DNA from: Henckelia pumila
Lineage: Eukaryota > Streptophyta > Magnoliopsida > Lamiales > Gesneriaceae
Length of the DNA stretch: 64,000 nucleotides
Direction: 5' to 3'
Assembly: GCF_033568475.1 (NCBI RefSeq)
Contig: NC_133121.1
Span: forward strand, 74,668,589-74,732,588
Part shown: piece by piece, positions 43,127 to 56,323 of the stretch
Numbering within the stretch: position 1 is the stretch's first letter
Layout: the number at the start of each line of letters is the position of its first letter
Translations under genes and position numbers: made by a program
Notes under the pieces: model-generated
What the model was told of the DNA's origin: nothing
The model's database searches: none
What the model saw: the letters and a program-made list of their open reading frames with translations, nothing else

Positions 43127-44985
43127 GAACCCCTCGCATCAGCCACAAAGGAAGTTGAACCTACCCATGATGGAGGTGGTTAAAGCTGAAATTATGAAAT
43201 TACTTGAAGTTGGGGTCATCTACCCAATCTCTGACAGTCAGTGGGTCAGTCCGGTTCAAGTGGTACCCAAGAAAATCGGAATTACTGTGGTGAAAAATAG
43301 GGATGACGAGATGGTTCCCACCCGTATTCAAAATGGGTGGAGGGTTTGTATTGATTATAGAAATCTTAATGCAAGAACCCGAAAGGATCACTTTCCTTTA
43401 CCATTTATTGATCAAATGATTGAACGTTTAGTATGCCATCCTTATTATTGTTTTCTTGATGGGTATTCTGGTTATTTTCAGATTACTATTGCGCTAGAGG
43501 ATTAGGAAAAGACGACATTCACTTGCCCGTTTGGCACCTTTGCTTATCGACGGATGCCCTTTGGACTTTGCAATGCACCGGCCACTTTTCAGCGGTGTAT
43601 GGTTAGTATTTTTTCTGACTTCATTGAGCATATCTTAGAAGTTTTTATGGATGATTTTACTGTCTATGGTGATTCATTCGAAAACTGTCTGTCTAACCTT
43701 GCGCTTGTCCTTAAGAGGTGTGTCGACACCAACTTAGTCTTAAATTCTGAAAAATGTCACTTTATGGTTGGGAAAGGTGTTGTATTGGGGCATGTCGTTT
43801 CATCTAAGGGCATAGAGGTAGACAAAGCTAAAATTGATATTATTCAGTCTCTCCCTTATCCCACATGTGTGCGGGAAGTGCGTTCTTTTCTTGGCCATGC
43901 AGGATTCTACAGGAGGTACATTCAGGATTTTGCCAAGATTGCTTCCCCCATGTGCAAATTGTTACAAAAAGATGTCCCATTTGAGTTTGATGAACCATGC
44001 AAAACATCTTTCGATAAACTCAAAGTCTTCTTGACATCTGCACCAATAATCCAGCCACCGGATTGGAGCAAGCCATTCGAGATTATGTGTGATGCCAGTG
44101 ACTATGCAGTTGGAGCAGTGTTAGGCCAAAAAGTTGGGAAATCATCGTATGCTATTTATTACGCTTCGCGTGACCTAAACGATGCCCAACGGAACTACTC
44201 CACCACTGAAAAGGAGCTTTTAGCTGTTGTTTTTGCATTAGAAAAATTTTGCTCTTATTTACTTGGTGCTAAAGTTATTGCCTATTCTGATCATGCAACT
44301 CTTCGCTTTTTGATGGCAAAAAAGGAGGCAAAACCAAGACTAATAAGATGGATACTACTGTTGAGCGAATTTGATGTAGAAATCAAGGACAAAAGAGGGA
44401 CCGAGAATCGAGTTGCTGACCACTTGAGCCGCCTAGTTCATATCGAGGAGGAGCTGAATTTGCGAGAAGAATTTCCTGATGAGCAATTACTTTCAGCAAG
44501 CGCCGAATTACCCTGGTACGCAAATATCGTTAATTATTTAGTGACTAAAGGGTTTCCTTCTGAATTTTCTAAGGCGCAAAGGGACAAATTGCGGAGCGAT
44601 GCAAGGTATTATGTATGGGATGATCCATACTTGTGGAAACACTGCGCTGATCAAGTTATACGTCGGTGTGTACCCGCGAGTGAGGTAATCCCTATCCTCA
44701 CGTTTTGTCATTCATATGCATGTGGTGGCCATTTTGGAGTGAAAAGGACAACAAGAAAAGTGTTAGATCGTGGATTTTTCTGGCCATCTTTATTTAGAGA
44801 CGCTTACGGGTTCTGTAAGTCGTGCGCTCAATGCCAAAAGACAGGTAATATCTCCCAACGTAAGGAGATGCCCCAGCAACCTATTTTAGTTTGTGAAATC
44901 TTTGATGTTTGGGGCATCGACTTCATGGGACCTTTTCCTAGTTCATATGGGTATATATATATATATTGCTTGCTATGGATTATAT
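43127..44985 (+). pseudogene. Athila-like reverse transcriptase, RNase H and integrase (first part)
   Basis: HQPQRKLNLPMMEVVKAEI and VIYPISDSQWVSPVQVVPKK open the polymerase. [11 protein letters not shown] is the catalytic box. [16 protein letters not shown] and [16 protein letters not shown] mark the RNase H part, and [19 protein letters not shown] with [11 protein letters not shown] the integrase zinc region. The integrase core stops at the copia-A insertion and resumes at 63507. Confidence 0.88.
44981..44985. other. Target site duplication of copia-A, left copy (TATAT)
   Basis: The right copy at 63507-63511 is TATGT. Four of five bases agree, so one base has changed since insertion. Confidence 0.8.
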
Positions 44986-46828
44986 TGAAAGAGTGGGTGC
45001 CCGGTGAGCCAACTTGTGGCTAAGGGCTTTGATGACTCTTTGTATAAACAATCTTTTGTTTAATATTATTTACACTTTTATTAATGGCAATGACTTTATC
45101 TTTCTTCATATTGTTATATTGTGATATACTATTGTTGTTTTGATAAAGACCTTGAATATACTATAGTGTATGTAAGATGTGGTAGAACATGGGGATGTCT
45201 ATCATGAAACACATCTTATAGTCACTGTATATTCTAAACTGTTCCTAGTCGATTGAGCCGTCCGATAATAAGGATAAGGATCGCTCGAGTTTGAGACTAG
45301 CATTTGCGATGCAGAGTACCACGTTTCATTGGTAAGGAACATAGAGATGTTCGAAGCATGCAAATGGATATTCATATGATGAATGATCGAACTACCCTAT
45401 CCGGACTTTCCAAGTGGTTATCACTTATCGAGTGGATATAGTCCGCGGTTTTGGTTGTACACCATTAGTCCTTACTACTTGAAACATCATTGAGACTCTA
45501 TATGCTAGTACTGTGCTTTGACTCGTTTACCGACTCTATTGGGGTCATCAGGTGTCGGGATTGGGTACAGTTACAACACATATAGGAGTCGATGCTTTGT
45601 TGTCAAGGATTCACCACATACTTGCGAGTGTGGATATCCTATGCGATCTGAGGAGATATTAGTGTGACGAATCTCTAGCCAGAGTACATGATGTGATTTA
45701 AGAAATGGTTTCTTAGTAGCACATGCGATGTCACTATTTGATCTTCAAGATGTATTGCATAGTTATCGAATCTCGAGCGACTCTCGATATACCAATGGTT
45801 GTTGATTCGATCGGGATATATGGATGAAGGGACCGTACTGTACGCTAACCAAAATCTATTGGTTCTTGTAGGCACTATCAGTGATACCTAGGGAATCATG
45901 GGGCGATGTTGCTAGACGCTCTTACCATGATTCGATGGGCAAGTCGGAAATTGTTGTTCCGAGTCACAAGGAGTTGTGAGCCCACGGCTAGCTGTATCCC
46001 TGAACCATTGAGGGTCACACAGAGTAATGAATTTTTAATCCCCGTTGAGATAGTTAAATTTAAAGAGTTAAATTTAATGAACAAAGAAGTTAGACTTCTT
46101 AATTATGAGTAGAGGAGTAAGATTTCCTAAAATGACATAGGGATGGACATTTTTGGAAACCACTGAATTCGGATTCATAAAAATTTATCTTGACTTTAAA
46201 AGGTGTAGAAATGGTTTCTGTGCACATTGGTGAAATCGGTTTATCAATCGGAGTCACGATGAATTTTATATTAATTTCTGAACATGCAGGCTTTGCTTGT
46301 CGGGCTTGAACTTATGACTAATGGGCCCTAAGCTGTTAGTGGCCTACATTATAAATAAGTTATTGCAGTACAAAAATTACATACAACAGGTCACAATTTT
46401 CGAAAACCTAAGTATTTTCTATCAATAGTGGCCGCCCCCCTCCCTCTCTACTCGGTAAAATCCAGCCTGTGAATTTTGAATTTGCAGTCTGGTTTAACGG
46501 ATCAAATTCGTTAATCTCTTCGTAGAAACTTCTGAAAGATTTTCTAGTGCAATCTATCAGAGGGATTGAATATCCGTTCGTGGACCTGATTGAAGAACAG
46601 TTCGTCCATCAGTTCCAGGGATATACAACGAGAGCAGAGAAATCTGTTGGTGTCCAAAATCTCGATTCGAGATTAAAGGTAAAAATTTTATAATTGTTAT
46701 TTAATTTTTACACACACAATTTAATCGTAAGGTTGATACCTATTATGGAATCGTTCCATACAAAAATTTTAAACTTCCGCTGCACCGGGTATCAATCCTA
46801 ATTGATCTGATCGCCGCGTTCTCCAACA
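44986..46828 (+). repeat. copia-A 5' LTR
   Basis: 1843 bp, TGAAAGAG...CTCCAACA. TTATAAATAA at 46349-46358 is the likely TATA box, putting the transcript start roughly 440 bp before the LTR end. Confidence 0.95.
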
Positions 46829-46829
46829 G

Positions 46830-46842
46830 TGGTATCAGAGCC
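46830..46842 (+). other. copia-A primer binding site (initiator tRNA-Met)
   Basis: TGGTATCAGAGCC, one base after the LTR end. Confidence 0.95.
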
Positions 46843-46960
46843 AGGTTGCTCAGATCAAGCGATTAAATTTAATCGATTGTACAAAAAAAAATTTTGGCCT
46901 CGGTTTTTGAAACAAAATAAATATTTTAAAAATAAAAACTTTTTTTTTTCGGGCAAAAAC

Positions 46961-47010
46961 CCGGGCAGCGATTGGATCGCTGCCCGGGGGGGCAGCGATC
47001 GTCGCTGCCC
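46961..47010 (+). repeat. GC-rich hairpin pair in the copia-A leader
   Basis: CCGGGCAGCGAT-TGG-ATCGCTGCCCGG (perfect 12-bp arms) is followed by GGGCAGCGA-TCG-TCGCTGCCC (perfect 9-bp arms). The same place in copia-B has about 14 units. Confidence 0.92.
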
Positions 47011-47284
47011 GTCCCGACCCCATTAGGGCGCGGGCAGCCCGGGAATGTCCCGGGCGGCCCGCGGGAAAAATTAATTTTAATTTTTAAATTAAATTTTAAT
47101 ATGTTAAAATTCTATTTTTGGTCCGATCGAAAATTGTTTTGATTGGTCCACGAGGCGCCGGATCGAATTGTTCGAGTCCGGAAATTTTAAAATTGATTTT
47201 TGGATAAATTTGAATTTTTGGAAAATTTTAATATTTTATCCTTAAATTGAATTTTGAAATTAATTATTTTTGGTACAATTGATG

Positions 47285-47432
47285 ATAAGATATGATCTTA
47301 TGGATATATTGATAAAATATGATTTTATGTATAAAATTGGATTTTATAGATAAAATATGATTTTATTTGATAAAAAGATAAAATATGATTTTGTATGTAA
47401 AATAAGATTTTATGTATGAAATATGATTTTAT
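47285..47432 (+). repeat. AT-rich hairpin array in the copia-A leader
   Basis: Seven units in 148 bp, period about 21. Examples: ATAAGAT-ATG-ATCTTAT (47285-47301), ATAAAAT-ATG-ATTTTAT (47312-47328), TATAAAAT-TGG-ATTTTATA (47330-47348). Arms are 6-8 bp with a 3-base loop, mostly ATG. Two units have one arm mismatch. Confidence 0.9.
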
Positions 47433-48586
47433 CCTTTTAAATTTAAATTGCCATTGCATGTTATCCAATAAATTAATTTTGAATTAAATGTTATTGGATA
47501 AGGATGATCGATTGCCATGACCAATTTTGTAGGTGTATGTTAGGAATTTACATTTGTTTTTATTGTTGTTGGTTTTATTAATGGGCCTCGTTTATGGCCC
47601 AATATGAATGTCATATGTAATAAAAGTGGGCTTGGTTTATGGCCCGTTCCCACCCCTTAAAAATGTATCCCCTACTTGTCATTTTTATTTATTGTAAATA
47701 CATTAGATTTAGTGGGAGATCAAGATTTGAAGATGGAGGTGGGCCCAGCAGACAATAAAGACAGAAGAAATGTAAATTGGAAGCAAATGTAATAGGATTG
47801 CATTGCATACTGCATATTACCTAGGATTGGACTAAGACTCGTGATTGGCAACCACGGGTCGATTAGAAATGGAATCGATCATCCTATATAATATGTGATA
47901 TTATAGTTGTATGCATGTTTTATACAAAATTGTGTGAATCCGACAAGCATACAAAATTTTAAAAATGATGAGACAAATTTTCATAATTAAAAATCTCTCA
48001 TTTTAAATATGATTTAAAATTGATATCAAGATAAATAAAGGAAATTTAAATTTGTTTAAATGTTCCTACCTTCCATCAACGATCAATGTATGAGATGCTA
48101 CCCGCGGATACGGTCCGGCTCATATTATTGGGGGGGCCCGTTCATCGGAAAGCTGTACATTGGATCGACACATGTTGTAAGTTGGGTGGAACTCCCATGG
48201 GATCGGCTCATATTATTGGGGGATCCACATGGCGACCATCCATCACAACTTAATATTGATGGGTCATCTTGACATGTCACAATAAACGGCGTCATATTAT
48301 TGGGCCCTTATTGGACATGAGGTAAAAACGTGGAGGTTGCTTTGGAAGCAATTGGGCTCTACCTTTTGAAAATTATGGTTGGCTGATATTATTCGGGACC
48401 ATAAGTTTGTCAATTGGACTCCATGTTCTCACTAAGGAAAACAGTTTTCCGTTTTCACTAGAGGGTAGTGAAATCGTTAAAATAGTGGGAGTGAGATTCA
48501 TAAAATAAATTTCGCCTATTTTATGTCTTAGTAAATTGCTTAAACAATCACTGATATTTGTCAGTTTCTTTTCAGTATTTCATAAG

Positions 48587-49430
48587 ATGAATTCGCGTAA
48601 TCCACTTTTCTCGATCCTCGAACAAAATAAGTTGACTGGCGCAAACTATACGGAATGGTTCCGTAAGTTGAAGATAGTCTTGACTTCGGAGAAGATGCTC
48701 TACGTGTTAGAAAATCTCCTCCGAAGGAAGCACCAGCTGACGTAAGTCCGGAGGAGTTAGCCAAGCTTGATACATGGTGGGACCATGATATCAAGACCAA
48801 ATGTTATATGCAAGCCTCGATGTCTGATGAACTCCAGAGGCGATTTGAGGACACCGTGAATGCTGCTGACATTCACGTTCAACTCAAGGAACTTTTTGGG
48901 GCTCAATCGAGGGCTGAAAGGTTCGCTACTGTAAAGGAGCTAATGACGTGTCGCATGCGTGAAGGGACTTCGGTCCGTGATCATGGGGTACGAGTGATTT
49001 GGCTCATACAAAAGTTGGTAACCCTTGATTTGGTGTTGGAGCATGAACTCAACGTGGACTTACTACTTCTGTCTCTACCTTCTTCGTTTGACGGATTTGT
49101 GGTGAATTTCAATATGAACAAGATAGAGGCCTCCCTTGAAGAGATGGTCAATATGCTTGTGACATATGAATCCACATTAAAGAAGGATAAACCGGCTTTC
49201 TTGGTGGGCTCCTCTTCTTCTGCTAAGAAGGGGCCAAGTACAAAGGGCAAGAAACGTTCTGCCCCACCCAAGAAAATCAAACCCGAGAAGAAGTACAAGA
49301 CAAAGGCTTCAAACATGGAAAAATCCAAGGATGTTTGCCATTACTGCAAGAAGCCCGGTCATTGGAAGCGTAACTGCAAGGAATATCTAGAGCAGTTGCG
49401 AACTGCGAAGGGTATGTTCTATATTGAAAT
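48587..49430 (+). pseudogene. copia-A gag part
   Basis: It starts MNSRNPLFSILEQNKLTGAN, typical of copia gag, and contains LEEMVNMLVTYESTLKK, a lysine-rich linker, and the zinc knuckle CHYCKKPGHWKRNCKEYLEQ. In Ty1/copia elements gag and pol are made as one polyprotein. Broken fossil. Confidence 0.87.
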
Positions 49431-52400
49431 AAATGTTTCACTTAATACTACTTCTTGGGTATTGGATACCGGATGTGAATCTCACATTTGCAATGATTTG
49501 CAGGTGATGACAAGAAGTCGCAGGCTTAGAATGGGTGAGACCCAGCTGAGGCTCGGAAATGGTTCCAGAGTTGAAGCTAAAGCCGTGGGAGATGTTTATT
49601 TATTTTTGCAGAACGGTTTTAAGTTACTTTTAAGAGATGTTTTATTTGTTCCGGATTTGATTAAAAACATTATTTCTGTTTTTATGCTTGATAGAGATGG
49701 TTATTCTTGCAATTTTGTGAATGGGATTTGCAATATTTACAAGAATGAATGTTTAATTGGAAATGGACAACTTGAAAACGATCTATACAACTTAAAACTA
49801 AAAGACGTTCCAATAAATTATGTTGATAAACCGGCAACAACAAACAAAAGGAAAATCGATAGCCAAAACCCGGAAAACCTTTGGCACGCTAGGCTAGGTC
49901 ATATTTCCTGAAGGAGGATGAATAAGCTAGTGGGAGAGGGCATGTTTGATATGTCTGATATTAACTCTCTACCTACTTGTGAATCCTGCCTAAAAGGAAA
50001 AATGACTAAATCCTTTTAAGGGGAAACCTGAGCGTAGTCAAAATCTGTTGGATTTGATCCATACAGATGTTTGTGGTCCATTTAGAGTTGGGACTCAATA
50101 TGGCCACACCTACTTCATTACATTTACTGATGATTATTCAAGGTATGGGTATTTATATTTAATGAAATAGAAGTCTGAAGCATTTGAAAAATTCAAAGAA
50201 TTCAAGGCTGAAGTAGAAAACAAGCTAGGCAAAAGTATTAAAGCACTTCGATCGGATCGAGGTGGAGAATACTTGAGTACCGAGTTTTTGGACTATCTAA
50301 AAGAGAATGGGATTCTCTCTCAGTGGACTCCTCCTATGACACCACAGCTTAATGGTGTATCGGAGCGTCGTAATCGAACTTTGTTGGACATGGTTGTCCA
50401 TGATGAGCTTCACTGAGCTTCCACCTTCGTTTTGGGGCTATGCCTTGAAACGGCGGTATTGTTGTTGAACAACGTCCACACTAAAGCAGTGGACAAAACA
50501 CCATACGAGTTATGGAATGGCAAAGCTCCTAAGTATTCGTACTTGAGGATTTGGGGATGTCCTGCTTACGTGAAGCGGACAGTGGGAGATAAGTTGGATA
50601 GTCGATCCAGCTTATGTTATTTTGTAGGGTATCCGAAGAATTCAATCGGATAATATTTCTATTATCCTGCTGAAACAAAGGTGTTTGTTTCGAGGAATGC
50701 CACCTTCTTGGAGAAGGAGTTCTTATTGGATAAGAAAGGCGAGATGATGGAACTCGAAGAAATTCGAGAAGAACCCGAAATATAAAATAACGATCCTACA
50801 CCTCAGGAACCATTGCTGGACACGCCTATACCTAGAAGATCCGAGAGGACTTCTAGACCTCTTATTCGATATGGTCTTCTTCTTGAAGGGGATCAAGATG
50901 AACCCGATTTTGGATGTGATCCAAGAAACTTCAAGGAAGCAATTTCTGATGCGGATTCAAATTTATGGCTTGAAGCTATGCAGACGGAAATAGATTCGAT
51001 GCATACAAACCAAGTTTGGTCTTTAGTAGATCCTCCCGATGGAATTGTTCCAATAGGGTGTAAATGGATCTACAAAAGAAAGCTTGGGCCTGATGGTAAG
51101 GTATTGACCTACAAGGCGCGATTGGTGGCAAAAGGTTATACTCAAAGACAAGGAGTTGACTATGATGAAACTTTTTCACCAGTTGCGATGTTCAAGTCCA
51201 TAAGAATCCTTATTGCCATAGCTGCATGGTATAACTATGAGATATGGCAAATGGATGTGAAGACTGCTTTTCTTAATGGAGACATTAAGGAAGAAATCTA
51301 TATGAAGCAGCCTGAGGGGTATACATCCATGGGAAGTGAGCATAAGGTATGCAAGCTTCAGAGATCAATTTATGGTCTAAAACAAGCATCAAGAAGTTGG
51401 AACCAGAAATTTGATGAAACAATAAAAGATTTTGGTTTCATCAAGAATCCGGAGGAACCATGCGTGTACAAGAAAGTAGTTAAGGATGCTGTGACATTCT
51501 TAGTACTTTATGTTGATGACATCTTACTCATTGGGAATGATGTAGGGATGTTGCAGTCAACAAAGATATGGTTATCTGGTAGATTCTCGATGAAGGATTT
51601 GGGTGAGGCATCCTATATTCTAGGGATACAGATCTATAGAGATAGATCTAAGAGAATGATAGGACTCACTCAATCAACCTACATCGACACCATATTGAAA
51701 CGGTTTTCAATGGATGGGTCCAAGAGAGGACATCTACCCATGTGTCATGGAGTTTCTCTATCCAAGTCTATGTGTCCCAAAACTGATGAAGAGATAGAGA
51801 AAATGACACATGTACCATATGCGTCAGCCATAGGTAGTATCATGTATGGGATGATATCTGCCAGACCGGATGTAGCATTTGCTCTGAGTGTCACGAGCAG
51901 ATATCAAGCTAATCCCGGTCAAATGCATTGGAAAGCCGTGAAGGACATTCTTAAGTACTTACGAAGGACTAAGAATATGTTCATGGTATATGGAGGAAGA
52001 GAACTAAAATTGGAAGGCTATACCGACTCTAGCTTCCAAAGTGACGTGGATGACTCGAAGTCAACCTCTGGATTTGTGTTCATGCTCAATGGCGGTGCTG
52101 TCTCTTGGAAGAGTTCCAAGCAGGACACCACAGCGGATTCCACCACTGAAGCAGAATACATTGCAGCATCAGCTGCTGCTAAAGAGGCCGTTTGGATGAG
52201 GAATTTCGTCCAAGAGTTGGGCGTCATTCCTGAAGTTGTTGGTCCAGTCCCGGTGTACTGTGACAACACGGGTGCCATTGCTCAGGCAAAGGAACCAAGG
52301 TCTCATCAAAGATCCAAACACGTATTGAGGAAATACCACATCATCCGGAAGATTGTGGAAAGAGGAGACATCACTGTCGAAAGAGTGGCCTCTGCAGACA

Positions 52401-52495
52401 ATATCGCTGATCCACTTACTAAGCCCTTGCCAGGACCATTATTTGACAAACATCGCGAAGCAATGGGTCTACGTAGTATGACTAGTTGGCTATAG
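49431..52495 (+). pseudogene. copia-A protease, integrase, reverse transcriptase and RNase H part
   Basis: Protease WVLDTGCESHICNDL, pre-integrase NLWHARLGHIS, integrase core HTDVCGPF and SDRGGEY, reverse transcriptase WQMDVKTAFLNGD and YVDDILLIG, and RNase H TTADSTTEAEYIAAS follow in the Ty1/copia order (integrase before RT). The last 560 codons are one open stretch. Other stretches are broken. Confidence 0.9.
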
Positions 52496-52509
52496 GGCAA
52501 GTGGGAGAT
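52496..52509 (+). other. copia-A polypurine tract
   Basis: GGCAAGTGGGAGAT directly before the 3' LTR. Confidence 0.85.
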
Positions 52510-54018
52510 TGAAAGAGTGGGTGCCCGGTGAGCCAACTTATGGCTAAGGGCTTTGATGACTCTTTGTATAAACAATCTTTTGTTTAATATTATTTACACT
52601 TTTATTAATGGCAATTACTTTATCTTTCTTCATATTGTTATATTGTGATATACTATTGTTGTTTTGATAAAGATCTTGAATATACTATAGTGTATGTAAG
52701 ATGTGGTAGAACATGGGGATGTCTATCATGAAACACATCTTATAGTCACTGTATATTCTAAACTGTTCCTAGTCGATTGAGCCGTCCGATAATAAGGATA
52801 AGGATCGCTCGAGTTTGAGACTAGCATTTGCGATGCAGAGTACCACGTTTCATTGGTAAGGAACATAGAGATGTTCGAAGCATGCAAATGGATATTCATA
52901 TGATGAATGATCGAACTACCCTATCCGGACTTTCCATGTGGTTATCACTTATCGAGTGGATATAGTCCGCGGTTTTGGTTGTACACCATTAGTCCTTACT
53001 ACTTGAAACATCATTGAGACTCTATATGCTAGTACTGTGCTTTGACTCGTTTACCGACTCTATTGGGGTCATCAGGTGTCGGGATTGGGTACAGTTACAA
53101 CACATATAGGAGTCGATGCTTTGTTGTCAAGGATTCACCACATACTTGCGAGTGTGGATATCCTATGCGATCTGAGGAGATATTAGTGTGACGAATCTCT
53201 AGCCAGAGTACATGATGTGATTTAAGAAATGGTTTCTTAGTAGCACATGCGATGTCACTATTTGATCTTCAAGATGTATTGCATAGTTATCGAATCTCGA
53301 GCGACTCTCGATATACCAATGGTTGTTGATTCGATCGGGATATATGGATGAAGGAACCGTACTATACGCTAACCAAAATCTATTGGTTCTTGTAGGCACT
53401 ATCAGTGATACCTAGGGAATCATGGGGCGATGTTGCTAGACGCTCTTACCATGATTCGATGGGCAAGTCGGAAATTGTTGTTCCGAGTCACAAGGAGTTG
53501 TGAGCCCACGGCTAGCTGTATCCCTGAACCATTGAGGGTCACACAGAGTAATGGATTTTTAATCTCCGTTGAGATAGTTAAATTTAAAGAGTTAAATTTA
53601 ATGAACAAAGAAGTTGGACTTCTTAATTATGAGTAGAGGAGTAAGATTTCCTAAAATGACATAGGGATGGACATTTTTGAAAACCACTGAATTAGGATTC
53701 AGAAAAATTTATCTTGACTTTAAAAGGTGCAGAAATGGTTTCTGTGCACATTGGTGAAATCGGTTTATCAATCGGAGTCACGATGAATTTTATATTAATT
53801 TCTGAACATGCAGGCTTTGCTTGTCGGGCTTGAACTTATGACTAATGGGCCCTAAGCTGTTAGTGGCCTACATTATAAATAAGTTATTGCAGTACAGAAA
53901 TTACATACAACAGGTCACAATTTTCGAAAACCTAAGTATTTTCTATCAATAGTGGCCGCCCCCCTCCCTCTCTACTCGGTAAAATCCAGCCTGTGAATTT
54001 TGAATTTGCAGTCTGGTT
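52510..54018 (+). repeat. copia-A 3' LTR, first piece
   Basis: 1509 bp ending with TGGTT (54014-54018), the left target duplication of copia-B. The second piece is at 63173-63506. Confidence 0.95.
54014..54018. other. Target site duplication TGGTT of copia-B, left copy
   Basis: The same five bases follow the copia-B end at 63168-63172. Confidence 0.95.
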
Positions 54019-55881
54019 TGTAAGAGTGGGTGCCCAGTGAGCCAACTGTGTGGCTATGGGCTTTGTTGACTCTTTGTATAAACAATCTTTTGTTTAATAT
54101 TATTTACACTTTTATGGCAATGACTTTATATTACTTCATATTGTTATATTGTGATATACTATTGTTGTTTTGATAAAGACCTTGAATATACTATAGTGTA
54201 TGTAAGATGTGGTAGAACATGGAGATGTCTATCATGAAATACATCTTATAGTCACTGTATATTCTAAAACCGTTCCTAGTCGATTGAGCCGTCCGATAAT
54301 AAGGATAAGGATCGCTCGAGTTTGAGACTAGCATTTGCGATGCGGAGTACCACGTTTCATTGGTAGGGAACATGGAGATGTTCGAAGCATGCAAATGGAT
54401 ATTCATAGGATGAATAATCGAACTACCCTATCCGGACTTTCCAAGTGGTTATCACTTATCGAGTGGATAAAGTCCGCGGTTTTGGTTGTACACCATTAGT
54501 CCTTACGACTTGAAACATCATGGAGACTCTATATGCTAGTACTGTGCTTTGACTCGTTTACCGACTCTGAGGGGGTCATCAGGTGTCGAGATTGGGTACA
54601 GTTACGACACATATAGGAGTCAATGCATTGTTGTCAAGGATTCACCACATACTTGCGAGTGTGGATATCCTATGCGATCTGAGGAGATATTAGTGTGACA
54701 AATCTCTGGCCAGAGTACTTGATGTGATTTAAGAAATGGTTTCTTAGTAGCACATGCGATGTCACTAATTTGATCTTCAAGATGCATTGCATAGTTATCG
54801 AATCTTGAGCGACTCTCGATATACCAATGGTTGTTGATTCGATCGGGATATTTGGATGAAGGGACCGTACTGTACGCTAACCAAAATCTACTGGTTCTTG
54901 TAGGCACTATCAGTGATACCTAGGGAATCATGGGGCGATGTTGCTAGGCGCTTTACCATGATTCGTTGGGCAAGTCGGAAAGTGTTGTTCCGAGTCACAA
55001 GGAGTTGTGAGCCCACGGCTAGCTGTATCCCTGAACCATTGAGGGTCACACAGTGTAATGGAGTTTTAATCCCCGTTGAGATAATTAAATTTAAAGAGTT
55101 AAATTTAATGAACTAAGGAGTTGGACTTCTTAAATAAGAGTAAGGGAGTAGGATTTCCTAAAATGACATAGGGATGGACATTTTTGGAAACCACTGAATT
55201 CGGATTCAGGAAAATTTATTTTGACTTTAAAACGTGCAGAAATGGTTTCTGTGCACATTGGTGAAATCGTTTCATCAATCGGAGTCACGATGAATTTTAT
55301 ATTAATTTCTGAACGAGCGGGCTTTGCTTGTCGGGCCACAGCTTATGATTAATGGGCCCTAAGGTGTTAGTGGCCTGCATTATAAATAAGTTATTTCAGT
55401 ACAGAAATTACACACGATAGCTCATAATTTTGAGAGAAAAAAAAACGAAACCCTAGCCCCTCTCTCAAGCTTGGCCGTCGCCCCCCTCCCTCTCTGTCTG
55501 AGAAATTCCGGTCTGTGATTTTGAATCGCAGTAAGGAATAACGAATCAAATTCGTGTATTCTCTTCGCAGAAAACTTCTGATAGATTTTCTAGTGCAATC
55601 TATCAGAGGGATTTAAACCTCTGTTCGTGGACCTGATTGAAGGCGTTCATCGGTTCCAGGGAGAGACAACAAGAGCAGAATTGTTCTGTTGGTGTCCATT
55701 AATCTCGTTGCGAGATTTGAGGTAAAATTTATTTAATTGTTATTTAAATTTTACACACACGTAATTCAATCGATGAACGGTTGATACCCATACCATGGAA
55801 ACGTTCCATGAAAAATTTTTAAACTTCCGCTGCACCGGGTATCAATCGTAATTGGTCTGGGAACTCACCAGTTTTCCAACA
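54019..55881 (+). repeat. copia-B 5' LTR
   Basis: 1863 bp. TATAAATAA at 55381-55389 is the likely TATA box. Confidence 0.96.
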
Positions 55882-55882
55882 G

Positions 55883-55895
55883 TGGTATCAGAGCC
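55883..55895 (+). other. copia-B primer binding site (initiator tRNA-Met)
   Basis: TGGTATCAGAGCC, one base after the LTR end. Confidence 0.95.
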
Positions 55896-56006
55896 AGGTT
55901 GCTCAGATCAATCGATTGAATAATCAATTGTACAAAATTTTTGAGTCTCGGTTTATGAAACAAAATAAATATTTTTAATAAAAAAAAAATTTTTTCGGGG
56001 CAAAAC

Positions 56007-56323
56007 CCGGGCAGCGATTGGATCGCTGCCCGGTGGGGCAGCAATTGTTGCTGCCCCGGGCGGCGCACGGCGCCGCCCAAAGGGGGCGCACAGCGCCGCC
56101 CAAGGCGGCGACCGTCGCCGCCTAGGGCGGCCCACGGCGCCGCCCAGGGCAGCGCTGTGCGCTGCCCAGCGCAGCGCTGGGCGCTGCGCAGGGCAGCGCT
56201 CGGCGCTGCCCAGGGGCGGCGCTCGGCGCTGCCCAGCGCAGCGCTGGGCGCTGCGCAGGGCGGCGCTCGGCGCCGCCCAGGGCAGCGCACGGCGCCGCCC
56301 AGGGGCGGCGCCAGGCGCTGCCC
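56007..56323 (+). repeat. Expanded GC-rich hairpin array in the copia-B leader
   Basis: About 14 consecutive inverted repeats in 317 bp, period 21-22. The first (56007-56033) has 12-bp arms and loop TGG, the second (56035-56057) 10-bp arms and loop TTG. Most others have 8-9-bp arms of the GGGCAGCGC or GGGCGGCGC type around loops such as ACG, TCG, TGT, TGG and CCG. Most arms are perfect and a few have one mismatch. Copia-A has only two units here. Confidence 0.93.

Larger units (their letters stand above)
46843..48586 (+). other. copia-A untranslated leader
   Basis: 1.7 kb without a credible gene. It holds a two-unit GC-rich hairpin array (46961-47010) and a seven-unit AT-rich hairpin array (47285-47432). 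Further on, four direct repeats of CATATTATTGGG lie between about 48120 and 48305, and a related GATATTATTCGG follows near 48386. Confidence 0.8.

Noticed and set aside
56007-56323. CRISPR-like look of the repeat array
   Set aside because: The units are palindromes without unique spacers, sit in a plant retroelement leader, and there are no cas genes.
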